A stretch of DNA of 28,917 bases, from contig JABGUA010000195.1 of assembly GCA_018646825.1 (NCBI GenBank), forward strand, positions 1 through 28,917, given 5' to 3'. Under the pieces are notes generated by a model. That model ran no database searches. It was given only the letters and a program-made list of their open reading frames with translations, and was not told where the DNA came from. Numbering within the stretch: position 1 is the first letter of the stretch; every line of letters begins with the position of its first letter. The translations under genes were made by a program, and so were the position numbers. Positions 7,604 through 14,971 of this stretch are shown piece after piece. This DNA is from Piscirickettsiaceae bacterium (lineage in GTDB: Bacteria > Pseudomonadota > Gammaproteobacteria > Nitrosococcales > Methylophagaceae).

Positions 7604-8683
7604 TTATTCCTCTATTGATGCCGCTTTATGTGCATCTAGTTTTTGTTGAATCAAAGCGGCTTTTTCTGCCTCTTTAAGATCATAAATATAGTCCATAATG
7701 TCTTTACATAAAGCATCACAGCCCTCGCCTGAATGGCCACTAACGCGATAAACACGGCCTGGCCAATTCAATCTGCCGAGTACTTCTTGGCAAAACTCTT
7801 CACGAATATCTTCTGGGATTAAATCCATTTTATTTAGGACTAACCATTGATCTTGTTTTCCTAGTGCTTCACTGTAATTTTTCAGTTCGCGATTGATTAT
7901 TTCGACAGATTCAACTGGGTCTTGTTTTGCATCAAGCGGCGCCATGTCCACCATATGTAATAACAAACGAGTCCGCGTCAAATGTCTTAGAAACTGAATG
8001 CCTAACCCTGCTCCATCTGCCGCACCTTCTACCAGACCAGGTACATCGGCAATAACCAAGTTGCGCACATCTTTCATTGTCACAACGCCGAGATTTGGGT
8101 ACATGGTAGTGAAAGGATAGTCAGCTACTTTAGGCTGGGCTGCCGAAACTTGACGAATAAAAGTGGACTTCCCAGCATTTGGTAAACCGAGTAGGCCAAC
8201 ATCTGCTAGCAATTTCATTTCCAATCGTAGCCGGCGTTCTTCACCAGGCGTGCCATCAGATGTTTGTCTAGGCGCACGATTAGTACTCGACTTATAACGG
8301 GCATTACCCAAGCCATGCCAGCCGCCTTTTGCGACTAATAACCGGTCTCCAGACTTGGTTAAATCACCAATTAATTCATCAGTATCATCGTCCCATGCTT
8401 CAGTGCCGATGGGTACTTTAACAACAAGATCCTCACCTGCAGCACCGCTACAGAGCTTGCCTCGGCCATGCTCGCCTCTCTCTGCTTTAAAATGTCGCTT
8501 ATAACGAAAATCGATCAATGTGTTCACTTGTTCGTCAGCTTCTAAATACAGATCGCCTCCATCACCGCCGTCACCCCCATCTGGGCCTCCGAAAGGAATG
8601 TACTTTTCGCGGCGAAAGCTTAAACAGCCATTACCACCGCCGCCTGCACTAACGGTTATTTTCGCTTCATCAACAAATTTCAT
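7604..8683 (-). CDS. obgE: GTPase Obg (CgtA)
   Basis: Obg is an essential GTPase that acts in late 50S ribosome assembly and stress signalling. The glycine-rich Obg domain fills residues 1 to about 156, including GGPDGGDGGDGGD. The G domain follows with the P-loop GLPNAGKST (about 166-174), DVPGLVEGA (about 213-221) and NKMD. A short acidic C-terminal tail ends in EE. The start is set at ATG 8683, which gives the standard MKFVDEAKI N-terminus and 359 residues. The in-frame TTG three codons upstream is less likely. The ribosome-binding site is weak. It is the first gene of obgE-proB and lies downstream of the rplU-rpmA terminator, so it probably has its own promoter at about 8700-8745. Confidence 0.97.
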   Translation of the reverse strand: MKFVDEAKITVSAGGGGNGCLSFRREKYIPFGGPDGGDGGDGGDLYLEADEQVNTLIDFRYKRHFKAERGEHGRGKLCSGAAGEDLVVKVPIGTEAWDDDTDELIGDLTKSGDRLLVAKGGWHGLGNARYKSSTNRAPRQTSDGTPGEERRLRLEMKLLADVGLLGLPNAGKSTFIRQVSAAQPKVADYPFTTMYPNLGVVTMKDVRNLVIADVPGLVEGAADGAGLGIQFLRHLTRTRLLLHMVDMAPLDAKQDPVESVEIINRELKNYSEALGKQDQWLVLNKMDLIPEDIREEFCQEVLGRLNWPGRVYRVSGHSGEGCDALCKDIMDYIYDLKEAEKAALIQQKLDAHKAASIEE

Positions 8684-8706
8684 TGCATTCAACCATTGTT
8701 CATTCT

Positions 8707-8724
8707 ATGACTCAAAATAGTCAT
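8707..8724. repeat. small inverted repeat upstream of obgE
   Basis: ATGACT and AGTCAT form an exact 6-base inverted repeat with a 6-base centre, about 24 bases before the obgE start and in the region where its promoter should lie. It may be an operator or chance, since such short repeats are frequent. Confidence 0.3.
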
Positions 8725-8747
8725 TTTTAATTGTAAAGTCCAGAAAC

Positions 8748-8772
8748 AAAAAAGCCCCGCATCAGCAGGGCT
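8748..8772 (-). terminator. intrinsic terminator of rplU-rpmA
   Basis: Read on the minus strand, AGCCCTGC pairs with GCGGGGCT (one G-T pair) around a TGAT loop, followed at once by a run of T. It lies about 40 bases after the rpmA stop and separates the ribosomal protein pair from obgE. Confidence 0.85.
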
Positions 8773-8812
8773 CTTTTAATAGTTTGCCCTCTGTTGGGGC
8801 TAACCAAATTCT

Positions 8813-9070
8813 TTAGTCAGCAACAACGCTTACGAACATGCGGTTTTTCGGGCCTTTCTTTTCAAAAAGAACACGACCTGCTGCTTTTGCAAATAATGTG
8901 TGATCTTTACCAAGACCAACATTCAGACCTGCGTGGTAACGTGTACCGCGTTGACGAATTAAAATATTACCGCCATCAACAGCTTCGCCACCGTAACGTT
9001 TTACGCCAAGACGTTTCGATTCCGAGTCGCGTCCGTTTCTAGTACTACCACCTGCTTTCTTATGAGCCAT
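8813..9070 (-). CDS. rpmA: 50S ribosomal protein L27
   Basis: L27 sits near the peptidyl transferase centre of the 50S subunit. The 85-residue protein has the standard start AHKKAGGSTRNGRDSESKRLG, then RYGGEAV and the NILIRQRGT and VGLGKDHTLFA patterns. The N-terminus lacks the cleavable extension found in Firmicutes. AGAGGA lies before the ATG. It follows rplU by 27 bases in the usual rplU-rpmA-obgE order and is closed by a strong terminator. Confidence 0.98.
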   Translation of the reverse strand: MAHKKAGGSTRNGRDSESKRLGVKRYGGEAVDGGNILIRQRGTRYHAGLNVGLGKDHTLFAKAAGRVLFEKKGPKNRMFVSVVAD

Positions 9071-9097
9071 CTCTAAATCCTCTTGTAACGTATAATC

Positions 9098-9409
9098 TTA
9101 GGCTGAGATGCCTGTGATTTCGATTTCTGTGAAAGACTGACGATGCCCCATCTGTTTACGATAGTGCTTCCGACGATTGAATTTGATGATTTTAACTTTA
9201 GCAGCGCGGCCATTAGCAGCAACTGTTGCTGTGACTTTCGCGCCTTCTAAGTAAGGTGCGCCAATTTTGACATCATCACCTTCACCAACCATTAAGACTT
9301 TATCAAGTTCAATTGTTTCACCGGCTTCAGCTGACAACTTCTCAACACGGAGCTTCTCGCCCTCTTTAACTCGGTATTGTTTTCCGCCCGTCGCGACAAT
9401 AGCGTACAT
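9098..9409 (-). CDS. rplU: 50S ribosomal protein L21
   Basis: L21 binds 23S rRNA in the 50S subunit. The start is set at ATG 9409, giving MYAIVATGGKQYRV and 103 residues, the same length as E. coli L21. GGAGA lies about seven bases before it. An in-frame TTG four codons earlier falls on the ribosome-binding site itself and is rejected. The basic C-terminal region KIIKFNRRKHYRKQMGHRQ is typical. It is the first gene of rplU-rpmA, divergent from ispB. Confidence 0.98.
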   Translation of the reverse strand: MYAIVATGGKQYRVKEGEKLRVEKLSAEAGETIELDKVLMVGEGDDVKIGAPYLEGAKVTATVAANGRAAKVKIIKFNRRKHYRKQMGHRQSFTEIEITGISA

Positions 9410-9461
9410 CGCTGTCTCCAAAAATTAAGTTATTGCTGGATGACCCAACAAAAGACCGGCA

Positions 9462-9490
9462 ATTTTAGCGTCTTTCATGAGATAGATCAA
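9462..9490 (-). promoter_or_regulatory. sigma70 promoter of rplU-rpmA
   Basis: On the minus strand TTGATC (9485-9490) and TAAAAT (9462-9467) are 17 bases apart and match four and five of six consensus bases. The start would be near 9455, leaving a leader of about 45 bases before the rplU ATG. Confidence 0.5.
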
Positions 9491-9568
9491 ACCTTAATCA
9501 AAATATTTGCGATCTGCTGTCTTGCATGAGAAAGTAACGTCAATTCCAGACCACTATTATAGGCAGAT

Positions 9569-10546
9569 TTGAGCTCCGTGGATATCCAATCCATCTATAC
9601 CCTAATAGAAGACGATATGGCAGCTGTCGACGCGATGATTCATGCGAGACTGCAGTCTGATGTTGTTTTAATTAATCAGCTAGGACATTACATTATCAAT
9701 AGTGGCGGCAAACGTTTGCGGCCAGCATTGGCGATTTTAAGTGCCCGTGCCTGTGGTTATCAAAGCGAACAACATGCCAACCTCGCGACCATCATCGAAT
9801 TTATTCATACTGCAACCTTACTGCATGACGATGTTGTCGACGGATCAGACATGCGGCGAGGAAAAGAAACAGCTAACAATCTTTGGGGGAATGAAGCTAG
9901 TGTATTGGTCGGTGACTTTCTCTACACTCGCTCATTTGAAATGATGGTTGAGATGAACTCTATGCCGTTGATGAAGATTTTATCTCATACAACTAACATT
10001 ATTGCTGAAGGTGAGGTATTACAGTTGCTCAATTGTAATGACCCTGACACCAGTGAAGCCGCCTATCTAGAAGTAATCCATCATAAAACGGCAAAACTCT
10101 TTGAAGCTGCTGGTCAGCTGGGCGCTGTTATTAGCGGCTCAGATACCGAGACCGAACAGGCCATGGCCATGTACGCCATGCATTTAGGTAGCGCCTTTCA
10201 GTTAATCGATGACTTATTAGATTACAGTGAATCAAGCGATACGATTGGCAAGAATATTGGTGATGATTTAGCAGAAGGCAAGCCGACGCTACCTTTGATC
10301 TACGCTATGCAGCACGGCAATGACACGCAAAAAGAGGTGATTCGCCATGCGATTGAACACGGTGAGCGCGATCGTATTGATGATATTATTACAATTCTCA
10401 ATGAAACAAGTGCCATCCGCTATACATCCCAAGCGGCGTTAAAAGAGGCCGAGCAAGCGAAATCTGCCTTGTCTATTTTGCCTGATTCAGTTTATAAAGA
10501 AGCCTTGTTATCTTTGGCGGATTTTTCTGTTGAACGTCACTATTAG
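9569..10546 (+). CDS. ispB: octaprenyl (all-trans polyprenyl) diphosphate synthase
   Basis: IspB lengthens farnesyl diphosphate with isopentenyl units to make the side chain of ubiquinone. The 325-residue protein follows E. coli IspB closely along its length, for example SGGKRLRPALAIL, then LLHDDVVDGSDMRRG with the first Asp-rich motif at 87-91, LVGDFLYTR, and FQLIDDLLDY with the second at 214-218. The start is taken as TTG 9569; a GTG three codons later (9578) is possible, and the ribosome-binding site is weak for both. It is divergent from rplU, as in E. coli, and leads a run of isoprenoid genes. The exact chain length cannot be read from the sequence. Confidence 0.95.
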   Translation: MSSVDIQSIYTLIEDDMAAVDAMIHARLQSDVVLINQLGHYIINSGGKRLRPALAILSARACGYQSEQHANLATIIEFIHTATLLHDDVVDGSDMRRGKETANNLWGNEASVLVGDFLYTRSFEMMVEMNSMPLMKILSHTTNIIAEGEVLQLLNCNDPDTSEAAYLEVIHHKTAKLFEAAGQLGAVISGSDTETEQAMAMYAMHLGSAFQLIDDLLDYSESSDTIGKNIGDDLAEGKPTLPLIYAMQHGNDTQKEVIRHAIEHGERDRIDDIITILNETSAIRYTSQAALKEAEQAKSALSILPDSVYKEALLSLADFSVERHY

Positions 10547-10603
10547 GGTTAGAATAAAAAAAGTTTGGATCGACTACTTGGATTGTTTGGTTACTTAAAG
10601 TTT

Positions 10604-10903
10604 ATGTCAGATTTTTACCAGTACCATTTATTTTTCTGTACGCATGAGCGTGAAGATAAGGCACATTGCCAAGAGCATGGTGCGATGTCGCTTCGCAATT
10701 ATGCCAAGCAACGCGTTAAAGAGCTCAAACTCAAGAAAGTTCGTATTAATAACTCAGGCTGCCTCAATCGCTGCGCACTTGGACCTATGTTAGTGGTCTA
10801 TCCAGAAGGTGTTTGGTACCAATATAAAAACTCGACTGATATTGATGAAATTATCGAAAGCCATATCATGCAGGGGCAAATAGTGAAAAGACTGCAACGA
10901 TGA
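10604..10903 (+). CDS. thioredoxin-like [2Fe-2S] ferredoxin
   Basis: This is a small electron carrier with the thioredoxin-like 2Fe-2S fold. The start is set at ATG 10604 (MSDFYQYHLFFCTH), giving 99 residues. A TTG 13 codons upstream would add an atypical extension. The four likely cluster cysteines are in FFCTH, AHCQEHG and the pair GCLNRC, followed by the family pattern GPMLVVYPEGVWY and a DIDEIIESHI stretch. It has only a weak ribosome-binding site. Its TGA overlaps the hpnD ATG (ATGA), so it is translationally coupled to the squalene genes. Its partner is unknown; a role in supplying electrons to HpnE is a hypothesis based on position only. Confidence 0.9.
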   Translation: MSDFYQYHLFFCTHEREDKAHCQEHGAMSLRNYAKQRVKELKLKKVRINNSGCLNRCALGPMLVVYPEGVWYQYKNSTDIDEIIESHIMQGQIVKRLQR

Positions 10904-11757
10904 GCCCCGATGAGTACTGCCAGAATAAAACAGCAAAAAGTGGCTCCAGCTTTTACTACAGTTTTTTATTTTTGTCGGAACAGCAACGCCAAGCCATTAC
11001 CGCTTTATATGCTTTTTGTCGCGAAGTCGATGATATTGTTGATGAGGTCCATGAAGAAGACATTGCCCGTGCGAAATTAGATTGGTGGCGACAGGAAATA
11101 GCACGTGTATACGATAACAAAGCAACACACCCTATCGGTAAAGCCTTAACTACGGCAATTTCCCATTTCGACTTACATCAAGAATATTTAATCGAAATTA
11201 TTGATGGTATGACGATGGATTTAACCCAATTTAGTTACCCTGACTTCACACAGCTGACATTGTACTGTCATCGCGTTGCTAGCACTGTTGGTTTATTATC
11301 AGCTGAAATATTTGGTTATGAAGAGCGTGCGACTTTACGCTATGCAGAAAACTTGGGTATGGCCTTACAGTTGACCAATATTATTCGCGATGTGCGAGAA
11401 GATGCTGAACGGGGCCGACTCTATTTACCACAAGATGAGTTAAGTCGCTTTGGTGTTGACGTGGATACTATTTTAGCTTTAGAAGGCAGTCCCGAACTTG
11501 TTAGCTTACTGCAATTTCAGGCTGAGCGCGCCCAGCAATATTACCAGAAAGCCATGGCAATATTGCCCGACTGTGATCGCTACCAACAGCGAACCGGCTT
11601 AATTATTGCTCAGATTTACCAAGCAACTTTGAAGGAAATAGCAGATGATAGCTTCCAAGTTATGCAACATCGCGTCTCTTTAACGCCATTGCGTAAATTT
11701 TGGATTGCCTGGACAACTGCACGTGAACAACGGCGATGGCGGGGGAAAGCAGCATGA
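10900..11757 (+). CDS. hpnD: presqualene diphosphate synthase HpnD
   Basis: HpnD joins two farnesyl diphosphates into presqualene diphosphate, the first step of the HpnCDE route to squalene. The 285-residue protein belongs to the squalene/phytoene synthase family. It has FYYSFLFL near residue 20, the first Asp-rich motif DDIVDE (44-49), LDWWRQEI, and the second motif DVREDAERGRLYLP (164-177). The last of these, followed by QDELSRFGV, points to HpnD and away from HpnC. Its ATG overlaps the ferredoxin stop, and its stop overlaps the hpnE start, both as ATGA. The squalene may feed hopanoids or C30 carotenoids; the window does not show which. Confidence 0.9.
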   Translation: MSPDEYCQNKTAKSGSSFYYSFLFLSEQQRQAITALYAFCREVDDIVDEVHEEDIARAKLDWWRQEIARVYDNKATHPIGKALTTAISHFDLHQEYLIEIIDGMTMDLTQFSYPDFTQLTLYCHRVASTVGLLSAEIFGYEERATLRYAENLGMALQLTNIIRDVREDAERGRLYLPQDELSRFGVDVDTILALEGSPELVSLLQFQAERAQQYYQKAMAILPDCDRYQQRTGLIIAQIYQATLKEIADDSFQVMQHRVSLTPLRKFWIAWTTAREQRRWRGKAA

Positions 11758-13040
11758 CTACACTTGTTATCGGCGGTGGTTGGAGTGGACTGGCGGCAGC
11801 AGTTTCACTGATTGAACAAGGTCACTCTGTTCACTTAGTCGAATCAGCCAAACAGTTTGGTGGGCGAGCTCGCAACGTCACTTGGCAAGGAAAAATGGTT
11901 GATAACGGCCAGCATATTATGATCGGGGCTTATGATCATATGTTAGCGATGATGGCCTTAATTGGGATTGACCCAGAACACGCATTTAACCGTTTGCCCA
12001 TCGATATTTCAATGCATAACCCGAGTTACTCGACTTTACATTTGTCAGGACAAAGCCGTTTGCCTTGGCCCTGGTCTCTGGCTTGGAATTTAGTCAAAAG
12101 TGCAGGGATCAACAGCTTAAAAAGTTTAGTTACACTACAAAAAGATATTCCGCGTTTATTATCAGAAGATGATATGACTGTTTTGGCTTGGTTACAACGC
12201 GCTAATCAACCTGAACGTCTTATTGAGCAACTCTGGGAGCCGCTTTGCCTTGCGACGCTCAATACACAAGTAGCAAAGGCGTCGGCCCAAGTTTTGGCTA
12301 TTGTATTACGAGATAGTTTAGGTAGAGATGAACCCACCGCGGATTTGTTAATTCCTAAAATTCCGCTGGGCTCTTTATTCCCTCAAGCTGCTGCCGATTA
12401 CATTCAACAGCAAGGCGGCAGAATCACTAAACAAACCCGCATTGCAGAAATCGTCGTGGAAGAAGGTCAGATCAGTGGTGCAATCACAACCAATGGTGAT
12501 TTCATTGACAGTGAGAATATTATTCTTGCCACAGGGCCTGATCAAACAGCCCAATTATTGACGGCCCATTTGCGATTTCCTCGTCCTAGCCAGATGCCAA
12601 TTACAACCGTCTATTTACAATACCCAGACCATGTTCGCTTACCCAAACCTTTGCTCGGAATGACAGGTACGATGAGTCATTGGTTGTTTGATCGTAGCCT
12701 GCAACATCCTGGCATGATTGCTGTCGTTATTAGCTCAGATGGGCCACATGAAAAGCTATCGAAAGAAGCCCTTGTAGCGCATGTTTGCGATGAGATACAT
12801 CAATTATTACCTGATTTTCCTGCAAAGGCTGAGGAAGGGTTTGTCATTCGAGAAAAACGGGCAACGTTTGAATGTACAGTCGAAAACCACCGCAACCGGC
12901 CCGAATGTGCGACAGCTGTTCCCGGTTTATGGTTAACGGGCGATTATATTGCGAATGATTTTCCCGCAACATTGGAGGGTGCAATCCGTAATGGAGAGCA
13001 TTGTGCCCAATTGCTCCTTTCTCACTTAACTTCCACTTAG
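11754..13040 (+). CDS. hpnE: hydroxysqualene dehydroxylase HpnE
   Basis: HpnE is an FAD enzyme of the amine oxidase/phytoene desaturase fold that reduces hydroxysqualene to squalene. The dinucleotide-binding motif GGGWSG lies at residues 7-12, followed by the acidic strand end HLVESAKQFGGRA. A C-terminal FAD stretch, PGLWLTGDYIANDFPATLEGAIRNG in outline, is also visible. The start is ATG 11754, because it overlaps the hpnD stop as ATGA and has GGGGGAA upstream; an in-frame ATG at 11736 would remove this junction. The product is 428 residues, a usual length. HpnC, the middle enzyme of the route, is not encoded in this window. Confidence 0.9.
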   Translation: MTTLVIGGGWSGLAAAVSLIEQGHSVHLVESAKQFGGRARNVTWQGKMVDNGQHIMIGAYDHMLAMMALIGIDPEHAFNRLPIDISMHNPSYSTLHLSGQSRLPWPWSLAWNLVKSAGINSLKSLVTLQKDIPRLLSEDDMTVLAWLQRANQPERLIEQLWEPLCLATLNTQVAKASAQVLAIVLRDSLGRDEPTADLLIPKIPLGSLFPQAAADYIQQQGGRITKQTRIAEIVVEEGQISGAITTNGDFIDSENIILATGPDQTAQLLTAHLRFPRPSQMPITTVYLQYPDHVRLPKPLLGMTGTMSHWLFDRSLQHPGMIAVVISSDGPHEKLSKEALVAHVCDEIHQLLPDFPAKAEEGFVIREKRATFECTVENHRNRPECATAVPGLWLTGDYIANDFPATLEGAIRNGEHCAQLLLSHLTST

Positions 13041-13052
13041 CTTTAAAATCTT

Positions 13053-13253
13053 ATGACGCGCTTGTTAATCCCTTTTGGCTTCACTTTTTTTATTTTGTTA
13101 AGTGCTTGTAGTAACGAAGGGTCAGAGACTACAGATAGCTTGTCTGGGAAAGGCTTGCCACAATCCCAACGCACACAAGAAGATAGCCCTGCAGGGGTGA
13201 AGTTTAATGAGAAAACGCAGTTTAAATCCTTATCCGATCCTGACCATAAATAA
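13053..13253 (+). CDS. small lipoprotein
   Basis: The 66-residue product has a lipoprotein signal peptide: Thr-Arg, then a hydrophobic core with several Phe and Leu, and the lipobox LSAC with the modified Cys at residue 19. The mature part, about 47 residues, is polar, rich in Ser, Gly, Lys and Gln, and probably unstructured. Ser-Asn follow the Cys, and no inner-membrane retention Asp is seen at position +2, so an outer-membrane site is likely. It lies 12 bases after hpnE and two bases before the SDR gene, so it is probably in the same transcript. The family is not recognised. Confidence 0.75.
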   Translation: MTRLLIPFGFTFFILLSACSNEGSETTDSLSGKGLPQSQRTQEDSPAGVKFNEKTQFKSLSDPDHK

Positions 13254-13255
13254 TT

Positions 13256-13933
13256 ATGAATGAAGCAACGCTCTCTGAACAGGTTATTTTAGTGACTGGC
13301 GCTGCAAATGGGGTTGGCGCTGCTGTTGCCAAGGCCTGCGCTATCGAGGGGGCTACTCTCATTTTATTAGATAAAGATCTACCGAACCTCGAAGCAACTT
13401 ATGACGCTATTTATCCGCATTATACAAAACCGGCTATCTATCCACTCGACTTAAAAGGCGCTGGAGTTAATGATTATGTTGACTTAGTTTCGACAATTGA
13501 ATCTCACTTTGGCCGCCTAGATGTCCTCGTTCATTGTGCTGCTACACTCGGTCAGTTAGCTCCTTTTGAACATCAAGATCCAAAGGCTTGGGCTGAGACA
13601 CTCCATATTAATTTAACTGCGCCATTCTTATTAACTCAAGCTTGCTTACCCCTGATGAAGCAACAAGCAAAAGCTACGATACTCTTCACAACCGATCAAC
13701 ATAAAGACAAAGCATACTGGTCTGGCTATGGTATTAGTAAAGCCGCAATAGAAACTTTAGTTAAGCAGTTACAAGATGAGTTCGAAAATGAAAGACAAGT
13801 TCGCGTTCACTGCATCGACCCTGGGCAGGTTCAGACACAGTTATTAAGTCGAGCATTTCCAGCACTTAACCCGAACGATTTCCCACTCCCTGAAGCCACC
13901 ACTTCATCTTATTTGGCATTAATGAAAACTTAA
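13256..13933 (+). CDS. YciK-like short-chain dehydrogenase/reductase
   Basis: This is an NAD(P)-binding Rossmann-fold protein of the SDR superfamily, closest in pattern to E. coli YciK, whose substrate is not established. Its 225 residues show the cofactor motif TGAANGVG (14-21), the structural Asn in HINLTAPF (119), and YGISK with Tyr158 and Lys162. Two usual features are altered. The NNAG-type motif reads HCAA. The catalytic Ser about 13 residues before Tyr is replaced by Thr in a TTDQHK stretch that seems two residues shorter than in YciK. Activity may be changed or lost. The ATG lies two bases after the lipoprotein stop with no clear ribosome-binding site, so re-initiation is likely. Confidence 0.85.
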   Translation: MNEATLSEQVILVTGAANGVGAAVAKACAIEGATLILLDKDLPNLEATYDAIYPHYTKPAIYPLDLKGAGVNDYVDLVSTIESHFGRLDVLVHCAATLGQLAPFEHQDPKAWAETLHINLTAPFLLTQACLPLMKQQAKATILFTTDQHKDKAYWSGYGISKAAIETLVKQLQDEFENERQVRVHCIDPGQVQTQLLSRAFPALNPNDFPLPEATTSSYLALMKT

Positions 13934-13993
13934 AAATCATCTCGTCAATTCACTGACGCACAAACTTAAGCAACTGATTTTAATAAATATGAC

Positions 13994-14010
13994 TTGGCAC
14001 AGTTTTAGCT
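13994..14010 (+). promoter_or_regulatory. sigma54 (RpoN)-type promoter of the diguanylate cyclase gene
   Basis: TTGGCACAGTTTTAGCT matches the -24/-12 consensus TTGGCACG-N4-TTGCW with the GG and GC elements at the exact 12-base spacing. It differs at two positions (A for G, and A for T). The start would be near 14021, about 29 bases before the ATG at 14050. No enhancer-binding protein gene or clear upstream activator site is seen here. Confidence 0.5.
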
Positions 14011-14049
14011 TTAATCCATTCAAAGTATTGGACTTAAGGATTAAAGTTA

Positions 14050-14964
14050 ATGGCAAATCAAACAGAAACGGCAAAATTATCATTAGTCGGTAAGCACAGT
14101 CATGCTGTTGCATTTACTACGCCTGATCCTGATGTAAACCAATCAGAAGAAATTCTGAGTCGTCTTCCGGCTATCTTACAAACAACACTTGAACTCGATG
14201 ATTTAATTCAGCTCTTCCAAAACGAGCTAAAAAAAATGATTGCTTTCGATAGCTTCCACTATCAACACCGCGATGTTTTATGTGATATCAATACGGCTAA
14301 GCGTAGTCAGCATAACTGCACTTACCGCTTAGAAATGAATGCAGTTTGGCTAGGCCAGTTAACACTCACGTGGGGGAAAAAGTTTAGTGAATTCGACACA
14401 CAGTTAGTCGAAGATTTTTTATGTAAACTGGTTTACCCATTACGTAATTGTTTGCTATACAGACAAGCCCAGCGAGCTGCCTTACAAGATAAATTAACAG
14501 GGCTAAATAACCGCGCCGCTTTTGATAATAGTTTGACGCGTGAAGTTGATCTGGCCCAACGCCAACATACACCTTTATCCTTAGTCATCTTGGATATTGA
14601 CCACTTTAAGACCGTGAATGATGCATATGGGCATAGTAGCGGTGATATCGCTTTACGAATGCTTGCAGATTCGATTATTGATACCTTACGTCGTAGTGAC
14701 ATTGCTTTTCGCTATGGTGGAGAAGAATTTGCTTTGATTTTGAGTAACACTGATAAAGAGTCAGCCCACTCTGTTGCTGAACGGGTTCGTCTCGGTGCAT
14801 CTCAATTAAATTGTAATGATGGCACGCGGAATTTTGGCTTTACAGTGAGCCTAGGTGTTTCTGAATTAGAACAAGGTGAAAATGTCACCGCTTTTTTTGA
14901 TCGCGCTGACAAAGCCTTGTATCAAGCTAAAAAATCAGGCCGAAACAATACCATTTCAGCCTGA
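14050..14964 (+). CDS. GAF-like sensor diguanylate cyclase (GGEEF)
   Basis: The protein makes cyclic di-GMP from two GTP. Its 304 residues have no membrane segment, so it is cytoplasmic. Residues 40 to about 140 resemble a GAF-type sensor domain whose ligand is unknown. The GGDEF domain fills about 145-304: DKLTGLNNRAAFD, LDIDHFKTVND (metal-binding Asp), and the active-site loop GGEEF at 223-227. An inhibitory RxxD site (Arg214 to Asp217) lies exactly five residues before it, so product inhibition is expected. AAGGA precedes the ATG, and a sigma54-like promoter lies upstream. It is convergent with rluB, with seven bases between the two stops. Confidence 0.92.
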   Translation: MANQTETAKLSLVGKHSHAVAFTTPDPDVNQSEEILSRLPAILQTTLELDDLIQLFQNELKKMIAFDSFHYQHRDVLCDINTAKRSQHNCTYRLEMNAVWLGQLTLTWGKKFSEFDTQLVEDFLCKLVYPLRNCLLYRQAQRAALQDKLTGLNNRAAFDNSLTREVDLAQRQHTPLSLVILDIDHFKTVNDAYGHSSGDIALRMLADSIIDTLRRSDIAFRYGGEEFALILSNTDKESAHSVAERVRLGASQLNCNDGTRNFGFTVSLGVSELEQGENVTAFFDRADKALYQAKKSGRNNTISA

Positions 14965-14971
14965 TTAAATA

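Noticed and set aside
9555..9560. TATTAT as the -10 box for a nearly leaderless ispB transcript
   Set aside because: No -35 box lies at a suitable distance, and TATTAT-like hexamers are common in such DNA.
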